From assembly GCF_026625645.1 (NCBI RefSeq), contig NZ_CP113056.1, positions 3,447,001 through 3,511,000 on the forward strand: a stretch of 64,000 bases of DNA, written 5' to 3'. A program made the position numbers and the translations under genes. Below, one piece after another: positions 1 through 9,845 of the stretch. A model generated the notes under the pieces. The model worked only from the letters and a program-made list of their open reading frames with translations, did not search any database and was not told the origin of the DNA. Source of the stretch: Ancylobacter sp. SL191. Its GTDB lineage: Bacteria > Pseudomonadota > Alphaproteobacteria > Rhizobiales > Xanthobacteraceae. Position 1 is the first letter of the stretch; every line of letters begins with the position of its first letter.

Positions 1-489
1 CGGGCCGATGCCGCCGATCTGCTCGATGGTGGCGATGTGCTTGGCGTAGAGCCCGCCGACGATGGTCCGCACTTCTTCGCCCTTGTCGGTGAGGCGGATG
101 CGCACCGAGCGACGGTCGATGCGCGAGCGCTGGTGGTCGAGATAGCCGGTCTCGACCAGCTTCTTCAAATTGTAGGAGACGTTGGCACCGAGATAATAGC
201 CGCGCGTGCGCAGCTCGCTCGCGGTCAGCTCGGCATTACCGATGTTGAACAGCAGCAGCGCCTGCACCGCGTTCACATCCTCGCGGCCGCGCCGGTCGAA
301 CTCGTCTTTCACCACGTCGAGCAGCCGCCGATGCAGCCGCTCCACCAGGGTGAGCGCCTCGTGATAGAGCGCGGTGATTTCCTCACCTTGCTCGCTGCCC
401 GTGGGACCGCGCCGAGAGCCCAGCGGCACGACATTGCCACTGAGACTCTGCGAGCTGTCGACCCGAGCCGCCTGCCCTGCTCTCTTCAT
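1..489 (-). CDS. ldtR: MarR-family winged-helix regulator, LdtR type (3' end cut by window)
   Basis: The reading frame starts at the ATG complementary to 487-489 and runs off the window edge, giving 163 residues. After a polar N-terminus of about 35 residues comes a MarR winged-helix fold. The helix-turn-helix stretch contains ELRTRGYYLGANVSYNLKKL, which is characteristic of LdtR, the regulator that controls an L,D-transpeptidase and stress genes in Rhizobiales. The wing follows (DHQRSRIDRRSVRIRL). The gene lies just upstream of a DUF6163 gene on the same strand, an arrangement I associate with rhizobial genomes. Family assignment is firm; the LdtR name rests on remembered sequence similarity. 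The C-terminal dimerisation helix is not visible. Confidence 0.85.
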   Translation of the reverse strand, partial: MKRAGQAARVDSSQSLSGNVVPLGSRRGPTGSEQGEEITALYHEALTLVERLHRRLLDVVKDEFDRRGREDVNAVQALLLFNIGNAELTASELRTRGYYLGANVSYNLKKLVETGYLDHQRSRIDRRSVRIRLTDKGEEVRTIVGGLYAKHIATIEQIGGIGP

Positions 490-647
490 GCCCAAACCCC
501 TGTCGCCGTCCGGGGATTTGCTCCCTCTAAGCGACCGAGTGTCCGGGGCCGGCGCTAAGAACGGCTTAAGCGGCAGGCTGAATCCTTCGTGAAACGATAT
601 GCCTGACAAAGGCTTAAATACCGCCCGCCGGGATTAACCGTGCCGCC

Positions 648-1079
648 TCAGCCCTCGCTTTCGCGCGCCGCCTTGTAGGTGAGGAAGGCGTAGACGGCGA
701 CCAGTACCGTCTCGATGCCGGCAACGATCATCAGCCGGCCGACGCCCTCGGGCGCGTTGGCGTTGATGGCGATCTGCACCAAAGCCGTCACCAGCCAGAG
801 CACCACGCCCCAGGAGGCGCCGAGCCACAGGCCGACCGCCGCCACCGGATTCATGATCGCCGCCCAGATCACGGCGGATTGCGCGGCGAGCGAGAGCATC
901 TCGAAACGGCTGGTCTCGCCGTCCCACACGCCGCAGATCAGCGTCCAGCTATAGACGGTCTTCACCAGCAGGAAGCCAGCGAGCAGGCGCAGATAAAGCA
1001 CCACGCGGCTCTGCCAGAGCGGCATTTCCGCGCCGGCCGGGCCGCGCGACGCGTCGATGGGGTCGTAGGGCGAACTCAT
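648..1079 (-). CDS. DUF6163-like small integral membrane protein
   Basis: This 143-residue protein has a short polar N-terminus, then about four hydrophobic helices (roughly residues 27-50, 60-85, 88-107 and 117-135), ending in a charged tail. Composition and length match the DUF6163 family, whose function is unknown and which I recall next to ldtR in Rhizobiales. It is on the same strand as ldtR, 158 nt upstream of it, and only 25 nt downstream-facing from the enoyl-CoA hydratase-like stop. I see no catalytic motif. A role in the envelope under LdtR control is a guess from position only. Confidence 0.7.
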   Translation of the reverse strand: MSSPYDPIDASRGPAGAEMPLWQSRVVLYLRLLAGFLLVKTVYSWTLICGVWDGETSRFEMLSLAAQSAVIWAAIMNPVAAVGLWLGASWGVVLWLVTALVQIAINANAPEGVGRLMIVAGIETVLVAVYAFLTYKAARESEG

Positions 1080-1104
1080 GGCGCTTGCATAACCCAGATT
1101 GCGC

Positions 1105-2166
1105 TCAGGTCAGCACCAATTCGTCGGGAAGCGGTTCGTCGAACAGCGCGGCGATGGCGGCGGGGTCGACGGCCTCAAGGCTGGCCGGGCTCCAGCGCGG
1201 CGCCTGGTCCTTGTCGATCAGCACGGCGCGCACGCCCTCATAGAAGTCCGGCATGGCGAGCAGGCGCGAGACGAGGCGGAACTCATAGGCGAAGCAGCCG
1301 GCGAGATCGATTCCCGCCCCGCGCTGCATCTGCTGGAACGCGATGTGAACGCTGGTCGGCGAGGCCCGGCGGATGGTTGCCGCCTGGATGCGGGCGAACT
1401 CGGCTTCCTCCGTGCTGCCGGCCGAGCAGAGATCGAGCGCCAGCAGGATCGCCTCCACCGAGCCACCGGCGAAGATGCGGTCAATGGCGGGAAAAAGCGT
1501 GCGCAGGCTGGCCGCCGGCGCATGGGCGGCAAAGCGCGCCAGCGTGCGGTCCGCCGGCTCGCCCTCCGCCAGCGCGTCGATCAGCTCCGGCCAGCGGGTG
1601 ACGGGGACGTGGTGGGTATAAAGCCCCAGCGCCATGGCATCGGACAGGCCGATGCGCGCCCCGGTCATGGCGAGCCAGGTGCCGCTCCAGCCCGGCAGGC
1701 GCGGCAGCACATAGGTGCCGCCGACATCGGGAAACAGGCCGATGGCGACCTCGGGCATGGCGAAGCCGAGATTCTCCCCGGCGACGCGGTAGCGGGCATG
1801 GCCGGAAACGCCGAAACCGCCGCCGAAGCACAGCCCATCCACCAGCGCGACAAAGGGCTTGGGGTAGGTGGCGATGTGATAATCCAGCGCATATTCGTCG
1901 CGCCAATAGTCGCGGGCGGCCTCCGTATTGCCGGCGCGGCCCAGTTCGGCCATGGCGCGCACATCGCCGCCGACGCAGAAGGCCCGCTCATGCGCCGAGC
2001 GCAGGACGATATGGGCGACCGACTCATCGCCCGCCCAGGCGTCGAGCTGCGCCCGCATCGCCCGCACCATGGCGTGGTCGATGGCGTTGAGCGCGCGCGG
2101 GCGGTCGAGGGTGATGATGCCGGCGACGCCGCGCAGCTCGAACCGGACCCCGATATCTTCCGCCAT
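1105..2166 (-). CDS. enoyl-CoA hydratase/isomerase family, probable 3-hydroxyisobutyryl-CoA hydrolase
   Basis: The 353-residue protein has a crotonase fold. Residues 61-70 (RAFCVGGDVR) and 111-119 (GLCFGGGFG) form the oxyanion-hole loops, and PEVAIGLFPDVGG at 138-150 carries Glu139 and Asp147, the catalytic pair typical of 3-hydroxyisobutyryl-CoA hydrolase (valine catabolism). Length near 350 residues also fits HIBCH rather than the 260-residue hydratases. I chose the ATG at 2164-2166 because the open frame upstream of it is Pro/Arg-rich and non-homologous. No other valine-pathway gene is adjacent, so substrate is inferred from family motifs alone. Confidence 0.85.
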   Translation of the reverse strand: MAEDIGVRFELRGVAGIITLDRPRALNAIDHAMVRAMRAQLDAWAGDESVAHIVLRSAHERAFCVGGDVRAMAELGRAGNTEAARDYWRDEYALDYHIATYPKPFVALVDGLCFGGGFGVSGHARYRVAGENLGFAMPEVAIGLFPDVGGTYVLPRLPGWSGTWLAMTGARIGLSDAMALGLYTHHVPVTRWPELIDALAEGEPADRTLARFAAHAPAASLRTLFPAIDRIFAGGSVEAILLALDLCSAGSTEEAEFARIQAATIRRASPTSVHIAFQQMQRGAGIDLAGCFAYEFRLVSRLLAMPDFYEGVRAVLIDKDQAPRWSPASLEAVDPAAIAALFDEPLPDELVLT

Positions 2167-2377
2167 GTTCTGCCCTCGCCTGTCGCGTCCTCCCGGACAT
2201 AGACCAGAGCACGGCAGGGGCAAAGCCGGACGAAGGACGGGATGCCCCGTATAGGAAGCCGCGCCACGCACCCTGCGCCAGCGTCGCGCCAGCCTGCCGC
2301 GTCAACGTGACCCGCCGCAGGAAAGCGGTCGCATACGCAATCCTCCCGCTGAACATGTCGCCTTGACGCCCGTATGA

Positions 2378-3478
<1,101 letters not shown>

Positions 3479-3486
3479 GCGGCATC

Positions 3487-4974
3487 TTGGGCGCGGGGGC
3501 GCAGGGCGGCAGCGGCGGGAGTGACGGCGCCCCGGCCCGGCCGCCGCGCCGGACCTGCGGGACGGTGCCGGGCATCGGCCGGTTTCTCACCCTCACTGGC
3601 CTGACTGTCCACCTCACTGGCCTCATCGTCCACCTCACTGCACGGACACGCCAGCCGTTCCAGCGGCTTTTCCCGCTGCTCGCCGCGCTGCTCCTGCTCG
3701 CCGGCTGTGGCTCGGTGATTGACGCCGATCAGGCCCGCATCTGCCGCGCGGTCGCCCCGGCGCTGCACAGCGATGACGTGGAAGTCCTTGAAACCTCTCT
3801 CAATTCCGTACCGGGTGCGCCGACCGCGCTGCGCTACAGCTACCGCGCCCGCAGCGAGAGCGGGACGACGCCGCACTGGCTCATCTGCACCTTCGCCGCG
3901 CAGACCGGTGTCGGGAGGTTCGATCTTACCGCCGTCGATACCGATCGGGGCAGCCTGAGCGAGATCAAGCTGTTGATTCTAAAGCGTTGGTGGCTCGCCG
4001 ACGCCCCGCCCGAGGGCACCATGGCCGCCCTCTTCCATCTCGGCCCCCGCGCCGCCTATTGGGTGCAGCAGGCACTGGGCGGGCTGGTGATGACCGGTGT
4101 CTATGGCCTCATCGCGACGGGCTTCTCGCTGGTCTATGGCCTGCTCGGCCGGGTGAACCTTGCCTTCGGTGAAATCGCTGTTGTGGCAGGTACTTACATG
4201 CTGATCGCGGTGGGCGTCGCCAGCGATGTCGGGCGGCTGGGGCCCGCCGAACTCACGCTCGCTTTGCTCGTCGGCATCGCCAGCGCGGCGCTGGTGAGCT
4301 GGCTGGCGGGCCATCTGGTGGTGGCGCCGCTGGCGACGCGAGCCCGCTCGCCCCAGCCGGTGCTGATCGCCACGGCAGGCCTTGCCATTGCGCTGGCGGA
4401 ACTGCTGCGCCTCACCGCGCCCGACCGTGTCAACTGGTTGCCAGCGCTCATGAATCGCCCGATCGCCGTGGCCGGGCAGGACGCCTTCATCGCCACCGTC
4501 ACCCCCGCTCAATTGCTGGCGGCGGGCCTCAGCATGTGCGGTACATCCGTACTCCTCGGCATTGTCGCCTTCACCCGTTTCGGCCTGTTCTGGCGCGCCC
4601 ACGCCCAGGATCCCGGCATGGCCGCCCTGCTCGGCGTCGATGTGCCGCGCCTGCGCACGCAGGTGTTTCTGCTGGCCGGCGCGGCCGCGGGACTGGCCGG
4701 CGGCGTGATTGTGATCGCTTTTGGTACTATTTCACCGGGCGACGGCCTGTCCATCACGCTCAAAGCCTTGATTTCGGCGGTTATTGGCGGCATTGGCTCA
4801 GTGCCCGGAGCTTTTCTTGGCGCCGCTCTGGTGGCGGGCGTTGAAATCGGGTGGTCCTCGACGTTCGATATTGCGTACCGGGACGTGGTAACCTACGCCC
4901 TTCTGGTCGTCTTCCTGGTGATGCGACCGGGGGGACTCCTCAATCGTGCGGCGCCGACGCCGCGAGAATTCTGA
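3487..4974 (+). CDS. LivH-like branched-chain amino acid ABC permease with N-terminal lipoprotein-like extension
   Basis: Residues about 190-495 are a LivH-type inner-membrane permease: multiple transmembrane helices, the start GVYGLIATGFSLVYGLLGRVNLAFGE, and the EAA-like loop near GVDVPRLRTQVFLLAGAAAGLAGG. The first 190 residues are different. They hold a 21-nt repeat tract encoding LTGLTVHLTGLIVHLT, a hydrophobic segment ending LLLLAGCGS (lipobox-like, Cys about residue 77), and an exported-type domain with a Cys pair (ICRAVAP and LICTFAAQ). I recall permeases with such an extension in Bradyrhizobium relatives. The frame opens 8 nt after hemB and the true start is uncertain. The other transporter subunits (LivM, LivG, LivF, LivK) are not in the window. 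Confidence 0.8.
   Translation: MGAGAQGGSGGSDGAPARPPRRTCGTVPGIGRFLTLTGLTVHLTGLIVHLTARTRQPFQRLFPLLAALLLLAGCGSVIDADQARICRAVAPALHSDDVEVLETSLNSVPGAPTALRYSYRARSESGTTPHWLICTFAAQTGVGRFDLTAVDTDRGSLSEIKLLILKRWWLADAPPEGTMAALFHLGPRAAYWVQQALGGLVMTGVYGLIATGFSLVYGLLGRVNLAFGEIAVVAGTYMLIAVGVASDVGRLGPAELTLALLVGIASAALVSWLAGHLVVAPLATRARSPQPVLIATAGLAIALAELLRLTAPDRVNWLPALMNRPIAVAGQDAFIATVTPAQLLAAGLSMCGTSVLLGIVAFTRFGLFWRAHAQDPGMAALLGVDVPRLRTQVFLLAGAAAGLAGGVIVIAFGTISPGDGLSITLKALISAVIGGIGSVPGAFLGAALVAGVEIGWSSTFDIAYRDVVTYALLVVFLVMRPGGLLNRAAPTPREF
3592..3640. repeat. 21-bp minisatellite, copy 1 (about 2.3 units)
   Basis: Two consecutive 21-nt units begin at 3592 and 3613 (each starts CTCACTGGCCT and ends GTCCAC), and a partial third begins at 3634. 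The same unit recurs at 34958-35011. Because 21 is a multiple of three the tract stays in frame with the permease extension. Confidence 0.8.
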
Positions 4975-4982
4975 GAATTTTC

Positions 4983-6209
4983 ATGACCTTGCCCGTAACT
5001 CCTGCCGACGTCGCCGCTGCCCGCTCTGTGCTGGCCGGCGCGGTGCTGCGCACGCCCACGCTGCCGGCGCCGCGCCTTTCGGCGATTACGGGCGCTCATG
5101 TCTTCGTGAAATACGAAAATCTCCAGGTCACCGCGAGCTTCAAGGAACGCGGCGCGCTGGTGAAGCTCGCGAGCCTCTCCCCCGCCGAACGCGCCGCCGG
5201 CGTCGTCGCCATGTCCGCCGGTAACCACGCACAGGCGGTCGCCTACCACGCCACGCGCCTCGGCATCCGCGCCACCATCGTGATGCCCAAGCACACGCCC
5301 ATGGTGAAGGTCGCCGCCACCGAGGCGCATGGCGCCCGCGTCGTGCTGCACGGTGAATCCGTCGGCGATGCCAGCGTGGAGGCCGACCGCATCGCCCGCG
5401 ACGAGCATCTCGTCTGGGTGCATCCCTATGACGATGCTCATGTTATCGCCGGTCAGGGCTCCATCGCCGCTGAGATGATCGAGGACGCGCCGGAGCTCGA
5501 CGCGCTGCTGGTGCCGGTCGGTGGCGGCGGCATGGTGTCCGGCATGGCGGTCGCCGCCCGCGCCATGCGCCCGAGCCTCGACGTGGTGGGCGTGGAAACG
5601 TCGCTCTACCCGTCCATGTGGAACGCGCTGCACCAGCAGAACCGTCCCTGCGAGGGAGCGACGCTGGCCGAAGGTATCGCGGTAAAGCAGGCCGGCACGC
5701 TGACGCGGGAAATCGTCTCGGCGCTGGTGTCCGATGTCGTGCTGGTCGACGAGCCGACCATCGAGCGCGCGGTCAACCTGTTCCTGACGCAGCAGAAAAC
5801 GCTGTCGGAAGGCGCCGGAGCGGCGGGCCTTGCGGCGCTGCTGGCCGATCCCGACCGCTTCCGCGGCCGCAATGTCGGCCTCATCGTCTCCGGCGGTAAC
5901 ATAGACCCGCGCATCGTCGCCTCGGTGATGATGCGCGAGCTGGAGCGCGAGGAGCGCATCGTCTCCTTCCGCTTCTCCATGCTCGACCGCCCCGGCGAAC
6001 TCGGCCTCATCTCCACCCTGCTCGGCCAGCTCGGCGCCAACATCCTGGAAGTGGAGCACAAGCGCCACTTCCTCGACGTCCACGCCAAGGGCGCCCGCCT
6101 CGACGTGACGGTCGAGACGCGCGACCGCGCCCATGCCGACGAGGTGTACCGCCAGCTCATCCTCAACGGCATGGATGTCGTGCGCGTGGACTGGCGCACC
6201 GGCGGCTGA
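4983..6209 (+). CDS. ilvA: threonine ammonia-lyase (threonine dehydratase), ACT-containing
   Basis: This 408-residue PLP enzyme deaminates threonine to 2-oxobutanoate, the entry to isoleucine synthesis. The PLP lysine is Lys54 in ASFKERGA, the cofactor phosphate loop is GGGGM at 180-184, and the C-terminal 75 residues form an ACT domain (FSMLDRPGELGLISTLLGQ). Length and single short ACT domain match the approximately 400-residue form rather than the 510-residue E. coli IlvA; this form may be biosynthetic or catabolic. The start is the ATG at 4983, 8 nt after the permease stop; the upstream in-frame extension is non-homologous. Confidence 0.93.
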   Translation: MTLPVTPADVAAARSVLAGAVLRTPTLPAPRLSAITGAHVFVKYENLQVTASFKERGALVKLASLSPAERAAGVVAMSAGNHAQAVAYHATRLGIRATIVMPKHTPMVKVAATEAHGARVVLHGESVGDASVEADRIARDEHLVWVHPYDDAHVIAGQGSIAAEMIEDAPELDALLVPVGGGGMVSGMAVAARAMRPSLDVVGVETSLYPSMWNALHQQNRPCEGATLAEGIAVKQAGTLTREIVSALVSDVVLVDEPTIERAVNLFLTQQKTLSEGAGAAGLAALLADPDRFRGRNVGLIVSGGNIDPRIVASVMMRELEREERIVSFRFSMLDRPGELGLISTLLGQLGANILEVEHKRHFLDVHAKGARLDVTVETRDRAHADEVYRQLILNGMDVVRVDWRTGG

Positions 6210-6329
6210 TCTTGCCGCCGCCACCCGCGCTCCCTACATCACGGGGGCTGGAGGAGACCTGATGTCCCAAGCCCCCTGGGTGAGCGGCCCGGCTACGCCG
6301 AGCCCCTGCCCTATGCTTATGATCCCCTA

Positions 6330-6794
6330 GTGCAGCCTGAATATTTTCGTGGCGTGCTGGGCCGGCGCTTTGTCGCGTTCCTCATCGACGCGGTGATGAT
6401 CTGCGCGCCTGTTGGCGCGGCGGCGGTGTTCATCTTCCTGTTCGGCTTCGTCACGCTGGGCTTCGGCTGGTTCCTGTTCGCCCTGCTCAGTCCGGGCTTT
6501 GTCATCTGGGCGCTCGCCTATAGCGGCTTGACGCTGGGCGGCCCGCACTCGGCGACGCTCGGCATGCGGGCGATGGAAATCGAGATGCGCCAATGGGATG
6601 GCACGCCGATGAACAGCCTGCTGGCGGTGCTCAGCGTCGTGTTGTTCTGGGTGTTCATGAGCGTGCTGACACCGCTGGTGCTGATCGTCGGCCTGCTCAA
6701 CAGCCGCAGCCGGCTGCTGCACGACCTGGTCCTCGGCACGGTCGTCACCAATACTGAGACGCGGGCCGCCGCGCTGCGCCGTCGCTGGGCGTGA
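6330..6794 (+). CDS. RDD-family membrane protein (N-terminus probably frameshifted)
   Basis: The open frame from a GTG at 6330 gives 154 residues with the RDD-family layout: LGRRFVAFLIDAVM at the start carries the Arg and Asp that name the family, followed by three or four transmembrane segments and the closing motif RSRLLHDLVLGTVVT. No ribosome site precedes this GTG. A good one (GGAGGAG, 6251-6257) precedes an ATG at 6262 in another frame. Reading the frame of 6330 backwards gives GERPGYAEPLPYAYDPLVQPEYF, the expected RDD N-terminus. The two join if one base is missing near the C5/G3 runs at 6272-6280. Function of RDD proteins is mostly unknown. Confidence 0.8.
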   Translation: MQPEYFRGVLGRRFVAFLIDAVMICAPVGAAAVFIFLFGFVTLGFGWFLFALLSPGFVIWALAYSGLTLGGPHSATLGMRAMEIEMRQWDGTPMNSLLAVLSVVLFWVFMSVLTPLVLIVGLLNSRSRLLHDLVLGTVVTNTETRAAALRRRWA

Positions 6795-6903
6795 GGCGGC
6801 CATGAGCTCGGTCTTGAGCGATTGTGACATTGCCGTGCATTGCGGCGTTTGACGCGCCGGCTGGCTCTGGCAATCTGGTGCCTGTCCAGAGCGTGAAGCA
6901 GCC

Positions 6904-7656
6904 GTGACCGAACATCCGCGCGATACACCGCAATTCTATCTGACGGCGCCATCCCCCTGCCCCTATTTGCCGGGGCGCGAGGAGCGGAAGGTATTCACGC
7001 ACCTCGTCGGCGAGCGCGCGACGCAGCTCAACGACGTGCTGACCCATGGCGGGTTCCGCCGCTCCCAGTCCATCGCCTACCGCCCGGCCTGCGAACAGTG
7101 CCGCGCCTGCATCTCCGTTCGGATCTGCGTCGAGGATTTCGAGGAAACCCGCTCCTTCCGCCGCGTCCGGCAAGCCAATGCCGACCTTATCGGCGACATG
7201 CGCGCCGCTGTGCCGACCGCCGAGCAATATTCGCTGTTCCGCGCCTATCTCGACAGCCGCCACGGTGATGGCGGGATGGCGGACATGACGGTGCTGGATT
7301 ACGCGATGATGGTGGAGGACAGCCATGTCCGCACCCGGCTGATCGAGTATCGCCGCCGGGGACCGGACACCGCGATCCACGGCCGCGGCCAGGGCGCGCT
7401 CTACGCCGTGGCGCTGACCGACGTGCTCGCGGACGGGCTGTCCATGGTCTATTCCTTCTACGAGCCCGACGAGCCCGCCCGCTCCATCGGCACCTTCATG
7501 ATCCTCGATCATGTGAGCAAGGCCAAGGCCTTGGGGCTGCCCTACGTCTATCTCGGCTACTGGGTCGATGGCTCCGACAAGATGAACTACAAGCGTCGCT
7601 TCCTGCCGCAGGAGCGACTGATGCCGAACGGGTGGGAGCGCATCGAGGCGCCCTGA
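6904..7656 (+). CDS. bpt: aspartate/glutamate leucyltransferase (arginyltransferase family)
   Basis: The 250-residue protein transfers leucine from Leu-tRNA to proteins with N-terminal Asp or Glu, feeding the N-end-rule ClpS/ClpAP route in the cytoplasm. Visible hallmarks are the N-terminal [14 protein letters not shown], the Cys cluster [13 protein letters not shown] (about residues 62-75), and the C-terminal [20 protein letters not shown]. Length matches bacterial Bpt (240-260). The start codon is GTG. Whether the enzyme uses Leu- or Arg-tRNA cannot be settled from sequence by eye; bacterial members of this length are normally Bpt. Confidence 0.92.
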   Translation: MTEHPRDTPQFYLTAPSPCPYLPGREERKVFTHLVGERATQLNDVLTHGGFRRSQSIAYRPACEQCRACISVRICVEDFEETRSFRRVRQANADLIGDMRAAVPTAEQYSLFRAYLDSRHGDGGMADMTVLDYAMMVEDSHVRTRLIEYRRRGPDTAIHGRGQGALYAVALTDVLADGLSMVYSFYEPDEPARSIGTFMILDHVSKAKALGLPYVYLGYWVDGSDKMNYKRRFLPQERLMPNGWERIEAP

Positions 7657-7730
7657 TCCGGCGTCATCGACGCGTAGTCAAACTATGGAATGGCTCCAGT
7701 CTGGATTACGTCCATCCGCTGGAGCGCCCG

Positions 7731-9746
7731 ATGAACGACGATACTCTCGATCCGCACGCCTCGCCCTTCCGCACCAGCCTGCTGGAAGAAGCCGAGGGCA
7801 ATGGCAGCAACCCGACCGCCAACCCGACCATGGGCGAGCTGATCTCGCTGCGTTTCTCGCGTCGCGGCCTGCTCAAGGGTTCGCTCGCCGTCTCCGCCAT
7901 CGCCAGCACGGTCGGCCCGCTCGCGCTGCTGACCGCCGAGAAGGCGCAGGCGACCGCGTCCACGGCGACCACCGGCGGCTCCGCCTTCACCTTCGTCGAG
8001 GTGGAAGCCGGCGTCGACCAGACCCATCACGTGGCCGAAGGGTATAATGCTGACGTCCTGCTGCGCTGGGGCGATGGCCTGTTCCCCGACTCGCCCGCCT
8101 TCGACCCGAAGAACCAGAGCGCCGAGGCCCAGCGTCGGCAGTTCGGGTATAATAATGACTTCGTCGGCTACATCCCGCTGAATGGCTCGCCCGAGCACGG
8201 CCTGCTGGTGGTGAACCACGAATACACCAACGAACACCTGATGTTCCCCGGCATCGTCACGGTGGCCGACGGCAAGCTGAAGGTCGCCCCGGCCGACCAG
8301 AAGCGCGTCGACATCGAGATGGCGGCCCATGGCGGCAGCATCGTCGAGATCCAGAAGGTCAATGGCGCCTGGCAGGTGGTGAAGGACGGCAAGCTCAACC
8401 GCCGCATCACCTCCACCACCGAGATGGTGCTCTCCGGCCCCGTCGCCGGCCATGACCGGGTGAAGACCAAGGAAGACCCGACCGGCACCAAGGTGCTCGG
8501 CACCCTCAACAACTGCGCCGGCGGTGTCACGCCCTGGGGCACCTATGTGATGGCCGAGGAGAATTTCCACGGCTACTTCCTCGGCAAGCTGCCCGAAGGC
8601 CACCCGGAAGCCGCCAATTACAAGCGGTACGGTGTTCCGGAAGGCACCTATGAATGGGGCAATTTCTACGACCGCTTCGATCTCTCCAAGGAGCCGAACA
8701 GCGCCAATCGCTATGGCTGGATCGTCGAGGTCGATGTGAACGATCCGACCTCCGTGCCGAAGAAGCGCACCGCCATGGGCCGCTTCAAGCATGAGGGCGC
8801 CGAGTCGATCGTCGCCAAGGATGGCCGCGTCGTGTTCTATCTCGGCGACGACGAGCGCTTCGACTATGTCTACAAGTTCGTCACCGCCGGCAAGTTCGAC
8901 GCGAACAACCGCGCCGCCAACATGGACCTGCTGGATTCGGGCACGCTCTATGTGGCCCGCTTCGAGGCCGACGGCGCGCTGAAGTGGCTGCCGCTCATCC
9001 ATGGCGAGGGCCCGCTCACCGCCGCCAACGGCTTCAACAGCCAGGCCGACGTGCTGATCGAGACCCGCAAGGCCGGCGATCTGCTCGGCGCCACCAAGAT
9101 GGACCGTCCCGAGGACATCCAGCCGAACGGCGTGAACGGCAAGGTGTACGTCATGCTGACGAACAACACCCGCCGCAAGGACGACCAGGTCGACGCGGCC
9201 AATCCCCGCGCCAAGAACGCCTTTGGCCACATCATCGAGCTGACGGAAGCCGAGGGTGACTTCGCGGCGACGAACGGCAAGTGGGAAGTGCTGCTGAAGT
9301 GCGGCGACCCGTCGGTCGCGGCGGTCGGCGCCTCCTTCTCCACCGACACGACCCGCAATGGCTGGTTCGGTATGCCCGACAATTGCGCGGTCGATTCCGC
9401 CGGCCGCCTCTGGGTGGCGACGGACGGCAACAACCCGAAGGAAACCGGCCGCACGGACGGGCTCTGGGCGGTGGACGTCGCCGGGGCGGCGCGCGCCACC
9501 TCGAAGCTGTTCTTCCGCGTGCCGGTGGGTGCCGAAATGTGCGGCCCGCAGTTCACGCCGGATGACCGCACCGCCTTTGTCGCCGTGCAGCACCCCGGCG
9601 ATGGCGGGACCGACTGGGCGCCGTTCGGCCGGCCGTCCTATTACGAGGATCTCTCCACCCGCTGGCCGGACTTCAAGGACGACATGCCGGTGCGTCCGGC
9701 CGTCGTCGTCATCACCAAGAAGGATGGCGGCACGATCGGCGCCTGA
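7731..9746 (+). CDS. PhoX-family (DUF839) phosphatase-like protein, Tat-exported
   Basis: The 671-residue protein carries a twin-arginine signal (SRRGLLKG, residues 43-50) followed by a hydrophobic stretch ending KAQA, so it is exported folded to the periplasm. The rest is a PhoX/DUF839 beta-propeller region; recognisable blocks are LLVVNHEYTNEHLMFPG, NNCAGGVTPWGTYVMAEENFHGYF and DNCAVDSAGRLWVATDG. PhoX enzymes are Ca/Fe-dependent phosphatases; activity of this DUF839 member is inferred. The start was placed at the ATG of 7731 because the longer frame overlaps bpt and lacks homology. A strong terminator follows at 9771-9802. No Pho-box was identified with confidence. Confidence 0.88.
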   Translation: MNDDTLDPHASPFRTSLLEEAEGNGSNPTANPTMGELISLRFSRRGLLKGSLAVSAIASTVGPLALLTAEKAQATASTATTGGSAFTFVEVEAGVDQTHHVAEGYNADVLLRWGDGLFPDSPAFDPKNQSAEAQRRQFGYNNDFVGYIPLNGSPEHGLLVVNHEYTNEHLMFPGIVTVADGKLKVAPADQKRVDIEMAAHGGSIVEIQKVNGAWQVVKDGKLNRRITSTTEMVLSGPVAGHDRVKTKEDPTGTKVLGTLNNCAGGVTPWGTYVMAEENFHGYFLGKLPEGHPEAANYKRYGVPEGTYEWGNFYDRFDLSKEPNSANRYGWIVEVDVNDPTSVPKKRTAMGRFKHEGAESIVAKDGRVVFYLGDDERFDYVYKFVTAGKFDANNRAANMDLLDSGTLYVARFEADGALKWLPLIHGEGPLTAANGFNSQADVLIETRKAGDLLGATKMDRPEDIQPNGVNGKVYVMLTNNTRRKDDQVDAANPRAKNAFGHIIELTEAEGDFAATNGKWEVLLKCGDPSVAAVGASFSTDTTRNGWFGMPDNCAVDSAGRLWVATDGNNPKETGRTDGLWAVDVAGAARATSKLFFRVPVGAEMCGPQFTPDDRTAFVAVQHPGDGGTDWAPFGRPSYYEDLSTRWPDFKDDMPVRPAVVVITKKDGGTIGA

Positions 9747-9770
9747 GCGCGCCCTCGTTCCCACATGACA

Positions 9771-9802
9771 ACGCCGCCGCTTCGAGAGGAGCGGCGGCGT
9801 TT
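9771..9802 (+). terminator. rho-independent terminator after the phoX-like gene
   Basis: A perfect 12-bp inverted repeat (9771-9782 and 9791-9802, AACGCCGCCGCT and its complement) with an 8-nt loop is followed by TTCCTGTTT. It lies 24 nt after the stop of the plus-strand gene and 44 nt from the end of the convergent parC. Confidence 0.85.
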
Positions 9803-9845
9803 CCTGTTTGAAAAGGCCCGTTGTTCGGGGGCCGTCGTTTCAGCG

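Noticed and set aside
1099..2202. Long plus-strand frame opposite the hydratase-like gene
   Set aside because: Arg/Ala/Gly/His-rich, no family similarity, exactly antisense to a gene with clear motifs; a high-GC shadow.
8040..8155. TATAAT-like boxes inside the PhoX-like gene (GGGTATAATGC and GGGTATAATAATG)
   Set aside because: Both lie in coding sequence, have no suitable -35 and no gene starts after them; codon choice (Gly-Tyr-Asn) explains the repeat.
7683..9764. 693-residue minus-strand frame across the PhoX-like gene
   Set aside because: Low-complexity Val/Gly/Arg composition and no motif; shadow of the real gene.
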